From the NCBI GenBank assembly GCA_018242065.1, contig JAFECQ010000014.1, positions 1 through 64,000 of the forward strand: a stretch of 64,000 nt of DNA. Direction: 5' to 3'. Shown piece after piece: positions 50,831 through 60,893 of the stretch. This DNA is from Pseudomonadota bacterium. GTDB lineage: Bacteria > Pseudomonadota > Alphaproteobacteria > UBA9655. A program made the translations under genes and the position numbers. Numbering within the stretch: position 1 is the stretch's first letter; every line of letters starts with the position of its first letter. A model generated the notes under the pieces. It searched no databases and had not been told where the DNA came from. It was given only the letters and a program-made list of their open reading frames with translations.

Positions 50831-53800
50831 TTATATTGTGGAAACGAGTTCTTTAAGTTTAGCCTCAATCCTTACCTCATGAGGAGAGTCTTTTGGAAAG
50901 TGGGTTTTAATAATTTCTTTTGCTTGCTCTAAATAAGCGACGGCTTTCTTTTTAAAGTTATCAGACTGTCGTGCATCTATTTGATTGTTAAGTTGGATAG
51001 CTTTTTTTAGATATAGATCTGATAAACTTTCCAAACATACATAACTTTCTGCATGCTTCTTAATTTGAAATATTTTTAAAGCTTTATGAATGAGGTTTTC
51101 AGCAGTTTCCATGTCATTTTCTAAGATATGGATTTGCCCAAGGCTCATTATAACTGGAGCAAGATCAATATGATCCTTTCCGGATGTTTTTTCATAAGCC
51201 TGAAGGCTACGCCCAAGTAAGTCTTTTGCTTTATCATAGTTCCCTTCTTCTTTATAAACATTTCCTAGTCTTGCTAAAGCGAGCGCAAACCATGGATGGT
51301 TTTCGAAATAATTCTTTTTATATATCACGAGGCTTTGTTCAAAGAATTTTTTGGCTTTATCATAATCACCCTGGTCTTTATATACATTCCCTAAATGCTC
51401 TAAAGTCCGCGCGAACCAAGGGTGATTTTCATAGGAATTTTTCTTATAAACCATAAGACTTTCTTCAAAAAGTTGTGTTGCTTTTTCAAAGTCACCTTGC
51501 TCTCTATAAATTCCCCCTAATCTTGCAAGGGCGAGAGCGAACCACGGATGATTTTCAAAGTAATTTTTCTTATAAATGTCTAGACTTTGTTCAATGAGTT
51601 GTTTTGCCTTTTCATGGTTGCCTTGATCTTTATATACGTTCCCCAACCATACTAAGGTCCAAGCGAACCACGGGTGGTTTTCATGAGAGTTTTTTCTATA
51701 AATTCCAAGACTTGCTTCAAGATATTGCTTTGCTTTTTCATAGTTGCCTTGGTCTTTATAAATGTTGCCGAGCCACGCCAAAGACCGGGCATACCAGGGA
51801 TTGTTTTCATAAGAGTTTTTCTTATAAATGACAAGACTCGCTTTAAGGAGCTTCTTTGCTTCCTCATAATCGCATTGTTCTCTGTAAATACTTCCTAGAC
51901 GTTCTAAAGCCTGAGCAAACCATGGATGATTTTCATAAGAATTTTTCTTGTAAATTGTCAGACTTTCTTCAACGAGTTGCTTCGCCTTCTTGTAGTCACC
52001 TTGCTCTCTATACACATTTCCTAACCATCCTACTGTTCGAGCAAACCAAGGATTATGCTCATGGGCGTTTTTTCGATGAATGACAATGCATTGTTCTAGG
52101 AGTTTTTTTGCTTTTTCATAGTATCCTTGATCAATATAAACGCATCCAATACGCCCCAAAGCATGGGCAAACCAAAAGTGATTTTCGTATCCATGCTTCT
52201 TGTAAAGCGCAATATTGTATTCAAACAGCTGTTTTGCTTTTTCATAGTTGCCTAAATGCCTATAAATGCTTCCTAGCTCATCGCCTATAGAAGCTATGAT
52301 AAAACTTGTTAATACATTGGAATGTCTCAAAAATTCTTCACTATGTATAAGCAAAAGATTCATTTTTGTAAAATCTTCGCTGTCTATTGCTTCAGCAATA
52401 TAATTCTTAAAGGTCGTTCCAATAGGTTCTATAAAATATTTGTTTTCTTCTACATTCAGTAATTTTGTGAGGTAAGTTAAAGCTATAGCTTGTGTGCTCC
52501 GATGGATAGAAAAAGTTTGAGTTGATCTAGAAGAAAGAACTGCTTCGCTTGTGACCAGAGATTGCTTTTTTAAATTATAGATAAAATTATCAACAACAGT
52601 ACTGTTTTTGTATTGATCTAAGAGATCTCTTGGAATGTTCTCAGGGTCGAGAAGACTTATGAATAATAAAAGATCCCGAAAATCTTTGTGTGAATTTATA
52701 ATGTGTTGTATGGAGAGCGTTATAATGCCATAGCGGGTTTTGGTATAATTGCTTGCTTCCTCTAATAGATTTTGTTGTACGCTTTCAAAGTCTTTATCGT
52801 GCTGTGTAAGCTTCTCAAGGTATGTTTTGTATGACACGTTTGTAGCTTTTAGGTAGTAGGCAGCGATAGATACATCTAGTGGGAAAGGAGGTATATTATT
52901 TAAAAAATCGATTGTCTGCCCGTTTGTGACATTCAACTTACTTGCCCCGTTATTCATAATGCTTGTAAAAAGAGCTAATTTTTCCTCAGGAACGAGCTCT
53001 CCTACTTGAATTGTGCGATCTATAAGATTGTTATTCTCGATATTATTATTTCTCGTAATGACGATAACCTTCCCTCTCCCCCATGCCTTTGGGTCATGAG
53101 GAAAATATTTTTGAATATCCGTAAATTTTTCTACATTTTCATAAATTAAAAACCAATTTGAAAGCTGCTTCAATTTATCTCTTACAAATAAAATAATCTT
53201 ATTTTCTCTTTCTTTAGCATTTTTTATATCTTGTATTTCTCTTAATTGCTTCTTTTCACCTTCCGTTTTTGATAAAACTTCAGCGAGACTTTTGAATGAA
53301 TCATTGCGGCTCTCTTTTGACTCTGCATTAATTTCCCATACGACGGTTGCGTTTTGTTGGCGAGCATATTGCCGAGCTATCGTTGTCTTGCCGGCGCCTC
53401 CTATCCCAACGAGAGCAACAGTTTGAATTTCATTCGATCCTTCTAAACTGTTTTGTATCTTTGTCATGAGGGAGGAACGATCTAAGAGAATAGATTTAGT
53501 AGGAATTTTGAAGTCAGCGCTTATTGTTGTATTCTCTTGATACTTTTGACTTTCTATCGATATTCCTTGTTTTTTCGTCAAGAGCCAAATGCAAAATACA
53601 CACACTCCAACGACGCTTACGAAACCTAACTGAAATTTTTTTCCTTTCAGGAAAGGAAAAAATCTTTTCAAATGCAAAAAGGTGTCCTTTAAAAAATTTT
53701 TCTCTATAGAAGATAAACCTTTTTGTGAAAGAATTTTATTTCCTGTTTTGGGCAGATCATGAAGCAATTCATCTTGCTTTTTAAAATCTAAAAAAACTTG

Positions 53801-54580
53801 GTTAATATTAATTTTTGGTAATAGCTTTTTTAAGAGATCAAAAAAGAAATTATAATAAGCTTCTTGTTCTAAAGAATGCCAAAGATCAATGCCATCTTGA
53901 ACGTGATGCTTGTTCTTTTCACTGTTGGCGTCTGATAAAAATGTGATGATGCAATTTGAAGAGCGGCCTACTTTTTGTATAAGTGAAAAAAGCTCTTCTT
54001 TTTTTATGTTATCCACTTTTTCAAGTGCTTCGAGCATTATTTCTGGAATGACAAAGATGACGAATTTGGTTTTCCAGGATTCTTTGTAATTGTCGAGAGT
54101 CTCTATAAGTGAGTGTCTTTCTCTGATCTCGATAAATGTTTTAATACCGCAAAGTTTTAAATGATTTTCGAGGGAATGAATGAGGGAAGTATGATCCTCC
54201 TCTCTTTCCCAAGAAATAAGAGTACAGTCTGTGATTTCGGAATCAAGCATTTTAGAAACTGTTAGGAGATGATTTTCGAATGTAACTCGTGTTAACAAGT
54301 TTAAATAGTGTTCCTTTAACAAGAAAAGCTTATCAGATTTCTCTATAAAATCTATGATACCATCACGCGAATTACACTCAATTTTCATTGTAATGTTGCG
54401 CATGTGGGCTTCGATTGTTTTTGGAGAAATGGACAAACAAGAGGCAATAGTTTTTGCGGATTTTCCGCTAAGAAGATAGGCGATAATGTCTATCTCTCGA
54501 CGCGTGAACTTCACTTTATTCACTGTTTCTAAGTGCAAAGCGTAGATATCTTGGGGCAAGATCACTTTATTCAAATTCAT
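50831..54580 (-). CDS. STAND NTPase: LuxR HTH, TIR-like, membrane helix, NB-ARC, TPR array
   Basis: The protein has about 1249 residues (positions count from the alternative TTG at 54589). A LuxR-type HTH is at 27-83 ('FTRREIDIIAYLLSGKSAKT'). A region at about 120-260 has TIR/SEFIR-like strand-helix alternation ('CTLISWEREEDHTSLIHSL', 'TKFVIFVIPEIM'). A hydrophobic helix lies at 321-337, then NB-ARC with Walker A 'GIGGAGKTT' (395-403) and a B-strand 'NWFLIYENVE'. About ten TPRs of 42 residues end it (about 768-1190, many with 'ENHPWFA'). Signal-sensing NTPases of this kind act in regulation or defence. ATG 54580 is preferred. Confidence 0.85.
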   Translation of the reverse strand: MNLNKVILPQDIYALHLETVNKVKFTRREIDIIAYLLSGKSAKTIASCLSISPKTIEAHMRNITMKIECNSRDGIIDFIEKSDKLFLLKEHYLNLLTRVTFENHLLTVSKMLDSEITDCTLISWEREEDHTSLIHSLENHLKLCGIKTFIEIRERHSLIETLDNYKESWKTKFVIFVIPEIMLEALEKVDNIKKEELFSLIQKVGRSSNCIITFLSDANSEKNKHHVQDGIDLWHSLEQEAYYNFFFDLLKKLLPKININQVFLDFKKQDELLHDLPKTGNKILSQKGLSSIEKNFLKDTFLHLKRFFPFLKGKKFQLGFVSVVGVCVFCIWLLTKKQGISIESQKYQENTTISADFKIPTKSILLDRSSLMTKIQNSLEGSNEIQTVALVGIGGAGKTTIARQYARQQNATVVWEINAESKESRNDSFKSLAEVLSKTEGEKKQLREIQDIKNAKERENKIILFVRDKLKQLSNWFLIYENVEKFTDIQKYFPHDPKAWGRGKVIVITRNNNIENNNLIDRTIQVGELVPEEKLALFTSIMNNGASKLNVTNGQTIDFLNNIPPFPLDVSIAAYYLKATNVSYKTYLEKLTQHDKDFESVQQNLLEEASNYTKTRYGIITLSIQHIINSHKDFRDLLLFISLLDPENIPRDLLDQYKNSTVVDNFIYNLKKQSLVTSEAVLSSRSTQTFSIHRSTQAIALTYLTKLLNVEENKYFIEPIGTTFKNYIAEAIDSEDFTKMNLLLIHSEEFLRHSNVLTSFIIASIGDELGSIYRHLGNYEKAKQLFEYNIALYKKHGYENHFWFAHALGRIGCVYIDQGYYEKAKKLLEQCIVIHRKNAHEHNPWFARTVGWLGNVYREQGDYKKAKQLVEESLTIYKKNSYENHPWFAQALERLGSIYREQCDYEEAKKLLKASLVIYKKNSYENNPWYARSLAWLGNIYKDQGNYEKAKQYLEASLGIYRKNSHENHPWFAWTLVWLGNVYKDQGNHEKAKQLIEQSLDIYKKNYFENHPWFALALARLGGIYREQGDFEKATQLFEESLMVYKKNSYENHPWFARTLEHLGNVYKDQGDYDKAKKFFEQSLVIYKKNYFENHPWFALALARLGNVYKEEGNYDKAKDLLGRSLQAYEKTSGKDHIDLAPVIMSLGQIHILENDMETAENLIHKALKIFQIKKHAESYVCLESLSDLYLKKAIQLNNQIDARQSDNFKKKAVAYLEQAKEIIKTHFPKDSPHEVRIEAKLKELVSTI

Positions 54581-54844
54581 CAGCCACAAATCCTATTTAA
54601 TTTTTAATATAATAATAAAAAATATACCCTTTATGCATTTTATCTCATTAGTAGGCTGCTTACATAAAATATTCAAGTGATTTCTGGTTTCGTTTTCATC
54701 TAAGGGATTTTCCCTTATCGTCTCCTTAGGGGTATTTCCAGGATAGGTGAGTGGAACTTTTCTTGAGTAAAGTGACGGAGACAAGCTTTATAGAAAATAT
54801 CTATTTTCTTAAGGTGGGTGAAGTTTAATTAGCAAAGGAGTTTT

Positions 54845-55426
54845 ATGTTTACTCTCATTGAGCCAAATGATCATCGCTTGTATCCGATGCTATTAGATTC
54901 AACGCAAGAATTTTTCAAAGGTCATCCGACTCTTAAAGAGTCTTTCCAAGATCTTACAAATGCAACATTTATTGTTCATACGAATGAATCACAAAGGGTT
55001 TGCGGAGGTGCTTTGCTTCTTAAGCAGAATGCGAGTGTCCTGCATAAAAAAGTTCAAAAGAGCATAGATGCCTTTGCATTAAAGAAGAAGGAAGTGTGGA
55101 CATGTACCCTTTTTCTTCAGGAAGAAAACAATTATTTTGCATGTCATACTGAATTCTTTTTCGATATCTATTATCGAAATCTCTATAAAAAGATTATTGA
55201 TTTTGGAACAAACGAAAAAGCAGATTTTTTGTATATGACGTTAGTACCAGGTGAGTATCTCTGTACTGAAATTATGGGATGTTGGCCTTACGTATTTGAA
55301 ATTAAACCTCAAGAGTCTTCAAGTGGTTTATTTCACGGAGTTTTGTCTTTTAAAAGGAATTCACCAAAAAACCACCGCGAGAATCGAATAATAAAATTTC
55401 CTATGGAAAAATCTTTGGCGGCTTAG
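54845..55426 (+). CDS. unknown protein with GNAT/LuxI-like layout
   Basis: The 193-residue protein has no firm family. Its order of elements ('DHRLYPMLLDSTQEFF', 'CGGALLLKQN', 'EVWTCTLFLQEE', 'FFFDIYYRNLYKKIIDFGT', 'ADFLYMTLVP') recalls acyl-homoserine-lactone synthases and related GNAT folds, where a 'VWE-SRF'-like strand follows the central helix. The catalytic residues of LuxI are not evident. AAAGGAG precedes the ATG. It is divergent from the LuxR-HTH STAND gene. Confidence 0.65.
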   Translation: MFTLIEPNDHRLYPMLLDSTQEFFKGHPTLKESFQDLTNATFIVHTNESQRVCGGALLLKQNASVLHKKVQKSIDAFALKKKEVWTCTLFLQEENNYFACHTEFFFDIYYRNLYKKIIDFGTNEKADFLYMTLVPGEYLCTEIMGCWPYVFEIKPQESSSGLFHGVLSFKRNSPKNHRENRIIKFPMEKSLAA

Positions 55427-55722
55427 CCTCCCTGCTCATAAATGCCGCCGAAAAAGAGGGGGGATTGAGAGATGTTAATTTTTGTTACAATCCCTCCTCA
55501 TCTCACTTAAGAACGGAATGAGCAACTTTTGAACGTTTAACGATATATTGTGAGTGGATGCCGGACAAATCGGCAGATAAAAGCTGAAGAATATTCCTAA
55601 TTCATAGAAGCGTGTATTCGAAGTCTATTAACCTCTCTCTTATTAAAGATTTATTAAAATCTTTAAATTACAATAAAAAAATCCAAAGATTTTAATATTG
55701 GTGTGAGGAGAAAGAATGGATA
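55427..55722. other. intergenic region upstream of the FIST operon
   Basis: About 296 bases. GCCGCCGAAAAAGAGGGGGG near 55443 and CCCTCC near 55491 could pair as a weak terminator for the preceding gene. An ATG at 55716 with better-spaced GAGGAG opens a 13-codon frame that overlaps the FIST start. Confidence 0.4.
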
Positions 55723-56868
55723 ATGGAATTAGAGACGTTCACATACACAATTGGTAAGGGATGGTCTGTAAAAAACTTTCCTAATTTAGATTCAGATCAG
55801 ACTTTAATTTTGATCTTCGCAGCGCCGGAACTGATTGACGATCCTTCCCCAATTCAGGAACTATCCAAGCATTATCCCTTATCCAAAATCATAGGATGCT
55901 CAAGCGCAGGTGAAATTGCTGGAGCCAATATTCGTGATAAAAGCCTGTCCGTCGCTGTTGCGCGCTTTAAAAGCACTCCACTTGAAATTGTAAAATCTAA
56001 TCTTCTTACGATGAAGGACTCGTTCAATGCAGGTAGAGAAATAGCTCAACAACTTAAAAGAAAAAATCTTAGAGGAATTCTTGTATTATCCGATGGATTG
56101 TCTGCTAATGGTTCGGAGCTAGTAAATGGATTAAACACGGCCATGGATGGCAATGTCGTGATCACGGGAGGGCTTGCTGGTGATGGGCCTCGGTTTAAAG
56201 AAACTTGGGTTATATTTAAGGATAAGATTTTTAAAAATAGCGTTGTCGCTGTTGGATTCTATGGAGATAATGTCCAAATTGGTTACGCGTCTCAAGGAGG
56301 GTGGGATGTCTTTGGCCCCGAACGTTATATTACGAGATCAAAGAATAACATCCTTTATGAACTTGATAGTAAACCTGCTCTTGCGCTTTATAAAGAATAC
56401 CTGGGTGAAAAATCTAACGGGCTTCCTTCAACGGGGCTCCTCTTTCCCTTAGCCATTAGAAAGAATGAATCTGATACAAAACATCTTGTCAGAACGATCT
56501 TAGCTGTAAATGAAGAGGAACAATCTCTTACCTTCGCTGGGGATATGCCCATAGGATACTTAGCTCAATTGATGCGTGCGAATTTTGATCGCTTAATTGA
56601 TAGTGCTGGAGCAGCAGGTGAAGCTGTCACCAACAAAATCCAAAGAACCAAGGAAGGTCCGATTCTTGCTGTGGCTATCAGTTGCGTGGGGCGAAGACTT
56701 CTTCTTGGAGAACGGACTGAGGAAGAAACGGAAGTTCTTTTAGGGACGTTACCACAAGGAACAAAACAGATTGGGTTTTATTCCTATGGGGAAATTTCTC
56801 CTAATGTCTTTGGGACGTGTGACTTACATAATCAAACGATGACGCTCACAACGTTTTCTGAGGATTAA
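55723..56868 (+). CDS. FIST-domain sensory protein
   Basis: The 381-residue protein has FIST_N (about 20-210; 'KIIGCSSAGEIAG', 'LVLSDGLSANGSELVNGL', 'VVITGGLAGDGPRFKETWV') and FIST_C (about 215-370; 'LPSTGLLFPLAIR', 'QIGFYSYGEISPN'). FIST proteins are predicted cytoplasmic small-ligand sensors, possibly for amino acids, encoded beside signalling proteins. Here a histidine kinase and a GGDEF/EAL regulator follow in the same direction with short gaps, so it probably supplies the input. Confidence 0.92.
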   Translation: MELETFTYTIGKGWSVKNFPNLDSDQTLILIFAAPELIDDPSPIQELSKHYPLSKIIGCSSAGEIAGANIRDKSLSVAVARFKSTPLEIVKSNLLTMKDSFNAGREIAQQLKRKNLRGILVLSDGLSANGSELVNGLNTAMDGNVVITGGLAGDGPRFKETWVIFKDKIFKNSVVAVGFYGDNVQIGYASQGGWDVFGPERYITRSKNNILYELDSKPALALYKEYLGEKSNGLPSTGLLFPLAIRKNESDTKHLVRTILAVNEEEQSLTFAGDMPIGYLAQLMRANFDRLIDSAGAAGEAVTNKIQRTKEGPILAVAISCVGRRLLLGERTEEETEVLLGTLPQGTKQIGFYSYGEISPNVFGTCDLHNQTMTLTTFSED

Positions 56869-56889
56869 CTACATAGAGATGAATATTTT

Positions 56890-58323
56890 ATGGAATACCA
56901 TAGATTATTACAAAGGCAGATGAATCGCTTAAATCTAAAGCTAACTGATTTTTCTTCTGAACAAAAAGAACAATTGGAAGGCTTCCTTCAACTCGTGAAT
57001 AAATCATATTTGGAAGCAGACCAAGAGCGTTATCTTTCGGAACGATCGATGGAGATATCCTCACGAGAACTTCTTGAGTTAAATAAAAATTTAGAAACGG
57101 CACAACATATGGGCCATCTTGGTTATTGGGAAGCAGACATTGTAAATGACAAAATTTTTTGGTCAAAAGAACTCTATATTCTTCATGGTTTAACCCCTGG
57201 AGAACCCCCACCAAAATATGATCAATTTTTAAAGAGCGTTCACGAAGATGATCGTGCTCATATAAAAAGTTTGATTAAAATAGCACTTGCTAAGGAAGGA
57301 ACGTATAAAACTGAATTGCGTATTAGGGTTGCTAGTGGAGAATATCGCTGGTTTCATGTAATGTTTCAAAGTTTTTTAAAGGACGGGGCGCATATTCTCA
57401 GAGGTATTTCACTTGATATTACCGAGCGTAAAAAGACAGAACAAGAAATCACTTCATTGCATAATCAGCTTATTTTAGCATCTCGATTAGCTGGAATGGC
57501 AGATGTTGCTTCGTCGCTTCTTCATAATGTGGGAAATGTACTCAATAGCGCTACCGTTTCCGTTGACTTTCTAAAAGAATTTATCGGTCAATCTAAAATA
57601 AAAGAAGTCGATGCTATTACTCTTTTGCTACAAGAAAATTTGTCTCGACTGCCAGAGTACATAGCGACAGATCCCCAAGGAAAGTTTGTTCCCGAATTCA
57701 TAATCGTCTTGCTTCAGAAAATAAAAGAAGAATATACCCTTATTTCAAAAGAAGTTGACAATCTTAGTAAACATATAACCCACGTTAACGATATCATCGT
57801 GTCCCAAAACGACATTAGTAGAGCGTCTGGAATGAGGGAAAACATATTTCTTCCTGAAGCCATAGATACGGCGCTTGAAATGACAGATTTTGCTTTTGAA
57901 GAGCACAATATTCATATTATGAAGAATTATCAAAAAACGCCTTTTGTGCTCACAGATAAGGTGAAGCTTCTCCAAATATTGGTAAACTTAATTCGCAATG
58001 CAAAAGATGCGCTTATGGAAAATTCAGTGGATGCGAAAAAAATTATAACGATTTTTCTTAAAAAAGATAACCTGAATAACAAGCTGATTATAAAAGTTAA
58101 AGATAATGGCATAGGAATTGCAGCAGAAAATCTTCAAAAAATATTTACTCTAGGATTTACGACAAAGGAACGAGGGCATGGCATGGGATTACATATGAGT
58201 GCTCTCAATGCTAAGGAAATGGGCGGAAGTTTAGAGGTGGAAAGTGGAGGGATTGGAAAGGGAGCAACTTTCAATCTCATTATTCCAAAAGTTGAGGTTC
58301 CCCCTCCGTTGATGACAACTTAA
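56890..58323 (+). CDS. PAS histidine kinase
   Basis: The 477-residue soluble kinase has an N-terminal coiled helix (1-70), a PAS/PAC domain (about 72-187, ending 'LRGISLDITERKKTEQ'), an H box of the 'GMADVASSLLHNVGNVLNSA' type (His about 213), and an HATPase_c domain with N box 'LIRNAKDAL', 'DNGIGI' and 'TKERGHGMGLHMS'. No membrane segment is present. It starts 22 bases after the FIST gene and precedes its probable response regulator by 34 bases. Confidence 0.92.
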   Translation: MEYHRLLQRQMNRLNLKLTDFSSEQKEQLEGFLQLVNKSYLEADQERYLSERSMEISSRELLELNKNLETAQHMGHLGYWEADIVNDKIFWSKELYILHGLTPGEPPPKYDQFLKSVHEDDRAHIKSLIKIALAKEGTYKTELRIRVASGEYRWFHVMFQSFLKDGAHILRGISLDITERKKTEQEITSLHNQLILASRLAGMADVASSLLHNVGNVLNSATVSVDFLKEFIGQSKIKEVDAITLLLQENLSRLPEYIATDPQGKFVPEFIIVLLQKIKEEYTLISKEVDNLSKHITHVNDIIVSQNDISRASGMRENIFLPEAIDTALEMTDFAFEEHNIHIMKNYQKTPFVLTDKVKLLQILVNLIRNAKDALMENSVDAKKIITIFLKKDNLNNKLIIKVKDNGIGIAAENLQKIFTLGFTTKERGHGMGLHMSALNAKEMGGSLEVESGGIGKGATFNLIIPKVEVPPPLMTT

Positions 58324-58357
58324 AACGGAATGCCTTGTGAATTAAAGAGGGTGGAAA

Positions 58358-60610
58358 ATGAAAAAAAATGTAAATACCCAAGAGACCAATTTTAAGATCA
58401 TCATTATTGATGATAATACGGCTATCCATCAAGATTTCGTTAAAATCTTAACACCAATTGAGCAAACAAGTCATTTGGATATTTTAAAAGAGAAAGTTTT
58501 TGGTGATAAAAATAAAATGAACATTTCTCTTCCCCGATTTCAGATTGATACGGCTACCCAAGGGCAAGAAGGTGTTGAGAAAATTAAGTTGGCCCTGGAT
58601 TCTAAAAATCCTTATGCCCTGGCTTTTGTAGATATCCGCATGCCTCCAGGATGGGATGGGATTGAAACCATCAAACATATTTGGAAAATTGATCCAAACA
58701 TTCAAGTCGTGATTTGTACAGCATTCTCTGATTATACCTGGGAAGAGACAATTGAACAGTTGGGAATGAGCGATAATCTTCTTATTTTGAAAAAACCTTT
58801 TGATAATACTGCTGTACGCCAACTTGCAGCGGCACTTACGCGAAAATGGGAATTGATGCGGGAAGTTAAAGAACACGAAGCATTTCTGGAAAAGAATATA
58901 GAAGAAAGAACTACTTCTTTAAGGCAATCTCTTTCCGTTACACGTTCCACTCTTGAATCTTCAACTGATGGCATCGTTGTTGTTGATACAGAAGGGAAAA
59001 TTATTGATTATAACAATCGATTTGTTGATTTATGGAAAATTCCAGATTCAATCATAAAAACGAAAGACTATAATATAGTGTTAGAGTACATGCTTGGTCA
59101 GGTAAACGACTCTAAAGGATACATTGAAAAATCAAAAATTATACAACAGCATCCGGAAGAAATAGATATTTTCCAAGTCAATTTTAAAGATAACCGCATT
59201 TTTGAGCAATATACTCAGCCTCAAAAAATAGATCAAAAAACAATCGGGCGCGTTTGGAGCTTTCATGACGTTACAAAACGGAGATTGCTTGAAAAAAAAT
59301 TGGAAATTCAAGCCACACATGACCATTTAACAGGGCTACCGAATCGAGCTTTATTATTTGATCGTATTCAACATGCCATTTCTGAAGCAAAACGTAATGA
59401 CAATATCATGGGTGTATTATATTTTGACTTGGATAGATTTAAACTCGTCAATGATAGCTTAAGTCATAAAATTGGAGATCAACTTCTTCAAGCTGTTGCC
59501 AAACGATTAATAACCTGTATTCGTGCGGAAGATACCATTGCAAGGCAAGGCGGAGACGAGTTCGTAATGGTTGCTAACACGTTAAAAAAGGAGAAAGAGG
59601 TTGGAAGGGTTGCTAAAAAATTATTAAGTGCCTTTAAAAAACCATTCAAGCTTGCGAAGCGAGACATCATTATTGGAGCAAGTGCTGGCATTGCTCTTTA
59701 TCCTAGAGATGGCAAAACGCCAGAAGTGCTTCTGAGAAATGCTGATCTTGCAATGTATCGAGCCAAAGGTTTGGGGGGAAATCAATTCCATTTTTATTCC
59801 TCTGACCTTAATGATGAGGCTCTACAAAGATTAGAAAGAGAAAGTGAGTTGAGGCAAGCCATTGAAAACAATGAATTTTACTTATGTTATCAGCCTGAGT
59901 TTAACATCAATAATAACGAAATTATCGCTATAGAAGCCTTGATTCGATGGAATCATCCAAAGTACGGCGTCCTCCTTCCGATGGATTTTATTCCTATTGC
60001 TGAAGAGACGGGGCTTATTATTCCCATAGGCGAGTGGGTCTTAAGAGAAGCCTGTAAACAAAATAAGCTTTGGCAAGAAAGTGGCGTTGCAACCTTCCAA
60101 ATTGGCGTCAATGTCGCCAGTCAGCAATTAAAGTATAGCAAATTTACAAACGCAGTAAAAAAAATCCTAAAAGAGACAGGATTGGATCCCAAATATCTTG
60201 AACTTGAAATTACCGAAAATGTAATTATCGCCAATCCGGAAGTCATTCATATGATCAATGCTCTGAGTAAATTAGGTGTCAAAATTGCTTTAGATGATTT
60301 TGGTACAGGAAATTCTACTCTATCAAGCCTTACAAAAGTTCACGTAGATCGATTAAAAATAGATCGTTCTTTTATTCAAAACATTAGTATAGACAACAGT
60401 GATGAAGTGATCATTCAGGCAATTATCGATTTGTCTCACAGTTTAAATTATGAGGTCCTTGCTGAAGGAGTAGAAACACAGAAACAACTTGATTTTTTAA
60501 AACATAAAAAATGTGAGGTTATTCAAGGGTTTTATTTTGGGCCTCCTATGGAAAATAAGGAGTTAGAGAAATTTGTTCAAAATATGAATAAGAACTCCAA
60601 AAGTTCTTAG
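58358..60610 (+). CDS. response regulator REC-PAS-GGDEF-EAL
   Basis: This 750-residue protein has a receiver (about 12-150, D92 in 'FVDIRMPPGWDG', K145/K146 in 'LLILKKPFD'). It carries an insertion at about 35-62 compared with standard REC. PAS is at about 195-310 and GGDEF at about 318-480 with intact 'GGDEF' (398-402) and an upstream I-site RAED (389-392). EAL is at about 495-745 with 'EAL' (526-528), 'DDFGTGNSTLSSL' and 'LAEGVET'. Both c-di-GMP catalytic sites look intact, so synthesis, degradation or both are possible. Confidence 0.94.
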   Translation: MKKNVNTQETNFKIIIIDDNTAIHQDFVKILTPIEQTSHLDILKEKVFGDKNKMNISLPRFQIDTATQGQEGVEKIKLALDSKNPYALAFVDIRMPPGWDGIETIKHIWKIDPNIQVVICTAFSDYTWEETIEQLGMSDNLLILKKPFDNTAVRQLAAALTRKWELMREVKEHEAFLEKNIEERTTSLRQSLSVTRSTLESSTDGIVVVDTEGKIIDYNNRFVDLWKIPDSIIKTKDYNIVLEYMLGQVNDSKGYIEKSKIIQQHPEEIDIFQVNFKDNRIFEQYTQPQKIDQKTIGRVWSFHDVTKRRLLEKKLEIQATHDHLTGLPNRALLFDRIQHAISEAKRNDNIMGVLYFDLDRFKLVNDSLSHKIGDQLLQAVAKRLITCIRAEDTIARQGGDEFVMVANTLKKEKEVGRVAKKLLSAFKKPFKLAKRDIIIGASAGIALYPRDGKTPEVLLRNADLAMYRAKGLGGNQFHFYSSDLNDEALQRLERESELRQAIENNEFYLCYQPEFNINNNEIIAIEALIRWNHPKYGVLLPMDFIPIAEETGLIIPIGEWVLREACKQNKLWQESGVATFQIGVNVASQQLKYSKFTNAVKKILKETGLDPKYLELEITENVIIANPEVIHMINALSKLGVKIALDDFGTGNSTLSSLTKVHVDRLKIDRSFIQNISIDNSDEVIIQAIIDLSHSLNYEVLAEGVETQKQLDFLKHKKCEVIQGFYFGPPMENKELEKFVQNMNKNSKSS

Positions 60611-60893
60611 AGCATGTTTCTGCACTCCATGTATTAGGGCTAGGCAATATGAAGGCTTAAACTGGTACAACGCGAACCTACCTTGAGCAAGCAACAGAAA
60701 AAAATATGTCTAACGACATCAATCATGACATCGCTGAACCCAATAAATCGTTCAACTCTTGTAAACAGGATGATGAATTTAATAACTAAACGCAGCTATT
60801 CCTCACTTATAGATGGAATATCTATTTTTCTCTTGAAATTATTATTAAATATATTGTATCTAATGTATGTGATTATTTAATTTAAAAAATGGA

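Noticed and set aside
54593-54784. 63-codon minus-strand ORF upstream of the STAND gene
   Set aside because: Lies in the divergent promoter region and lacks a Shine-Dalgarno sequence or family features.
60683-60880. 65-codon ORF before the HicA-like locus
   Set aside because: Low-complexity AT-rich translation without a Shine-Dalgarno sequence or signal peptide logic; probably chance.
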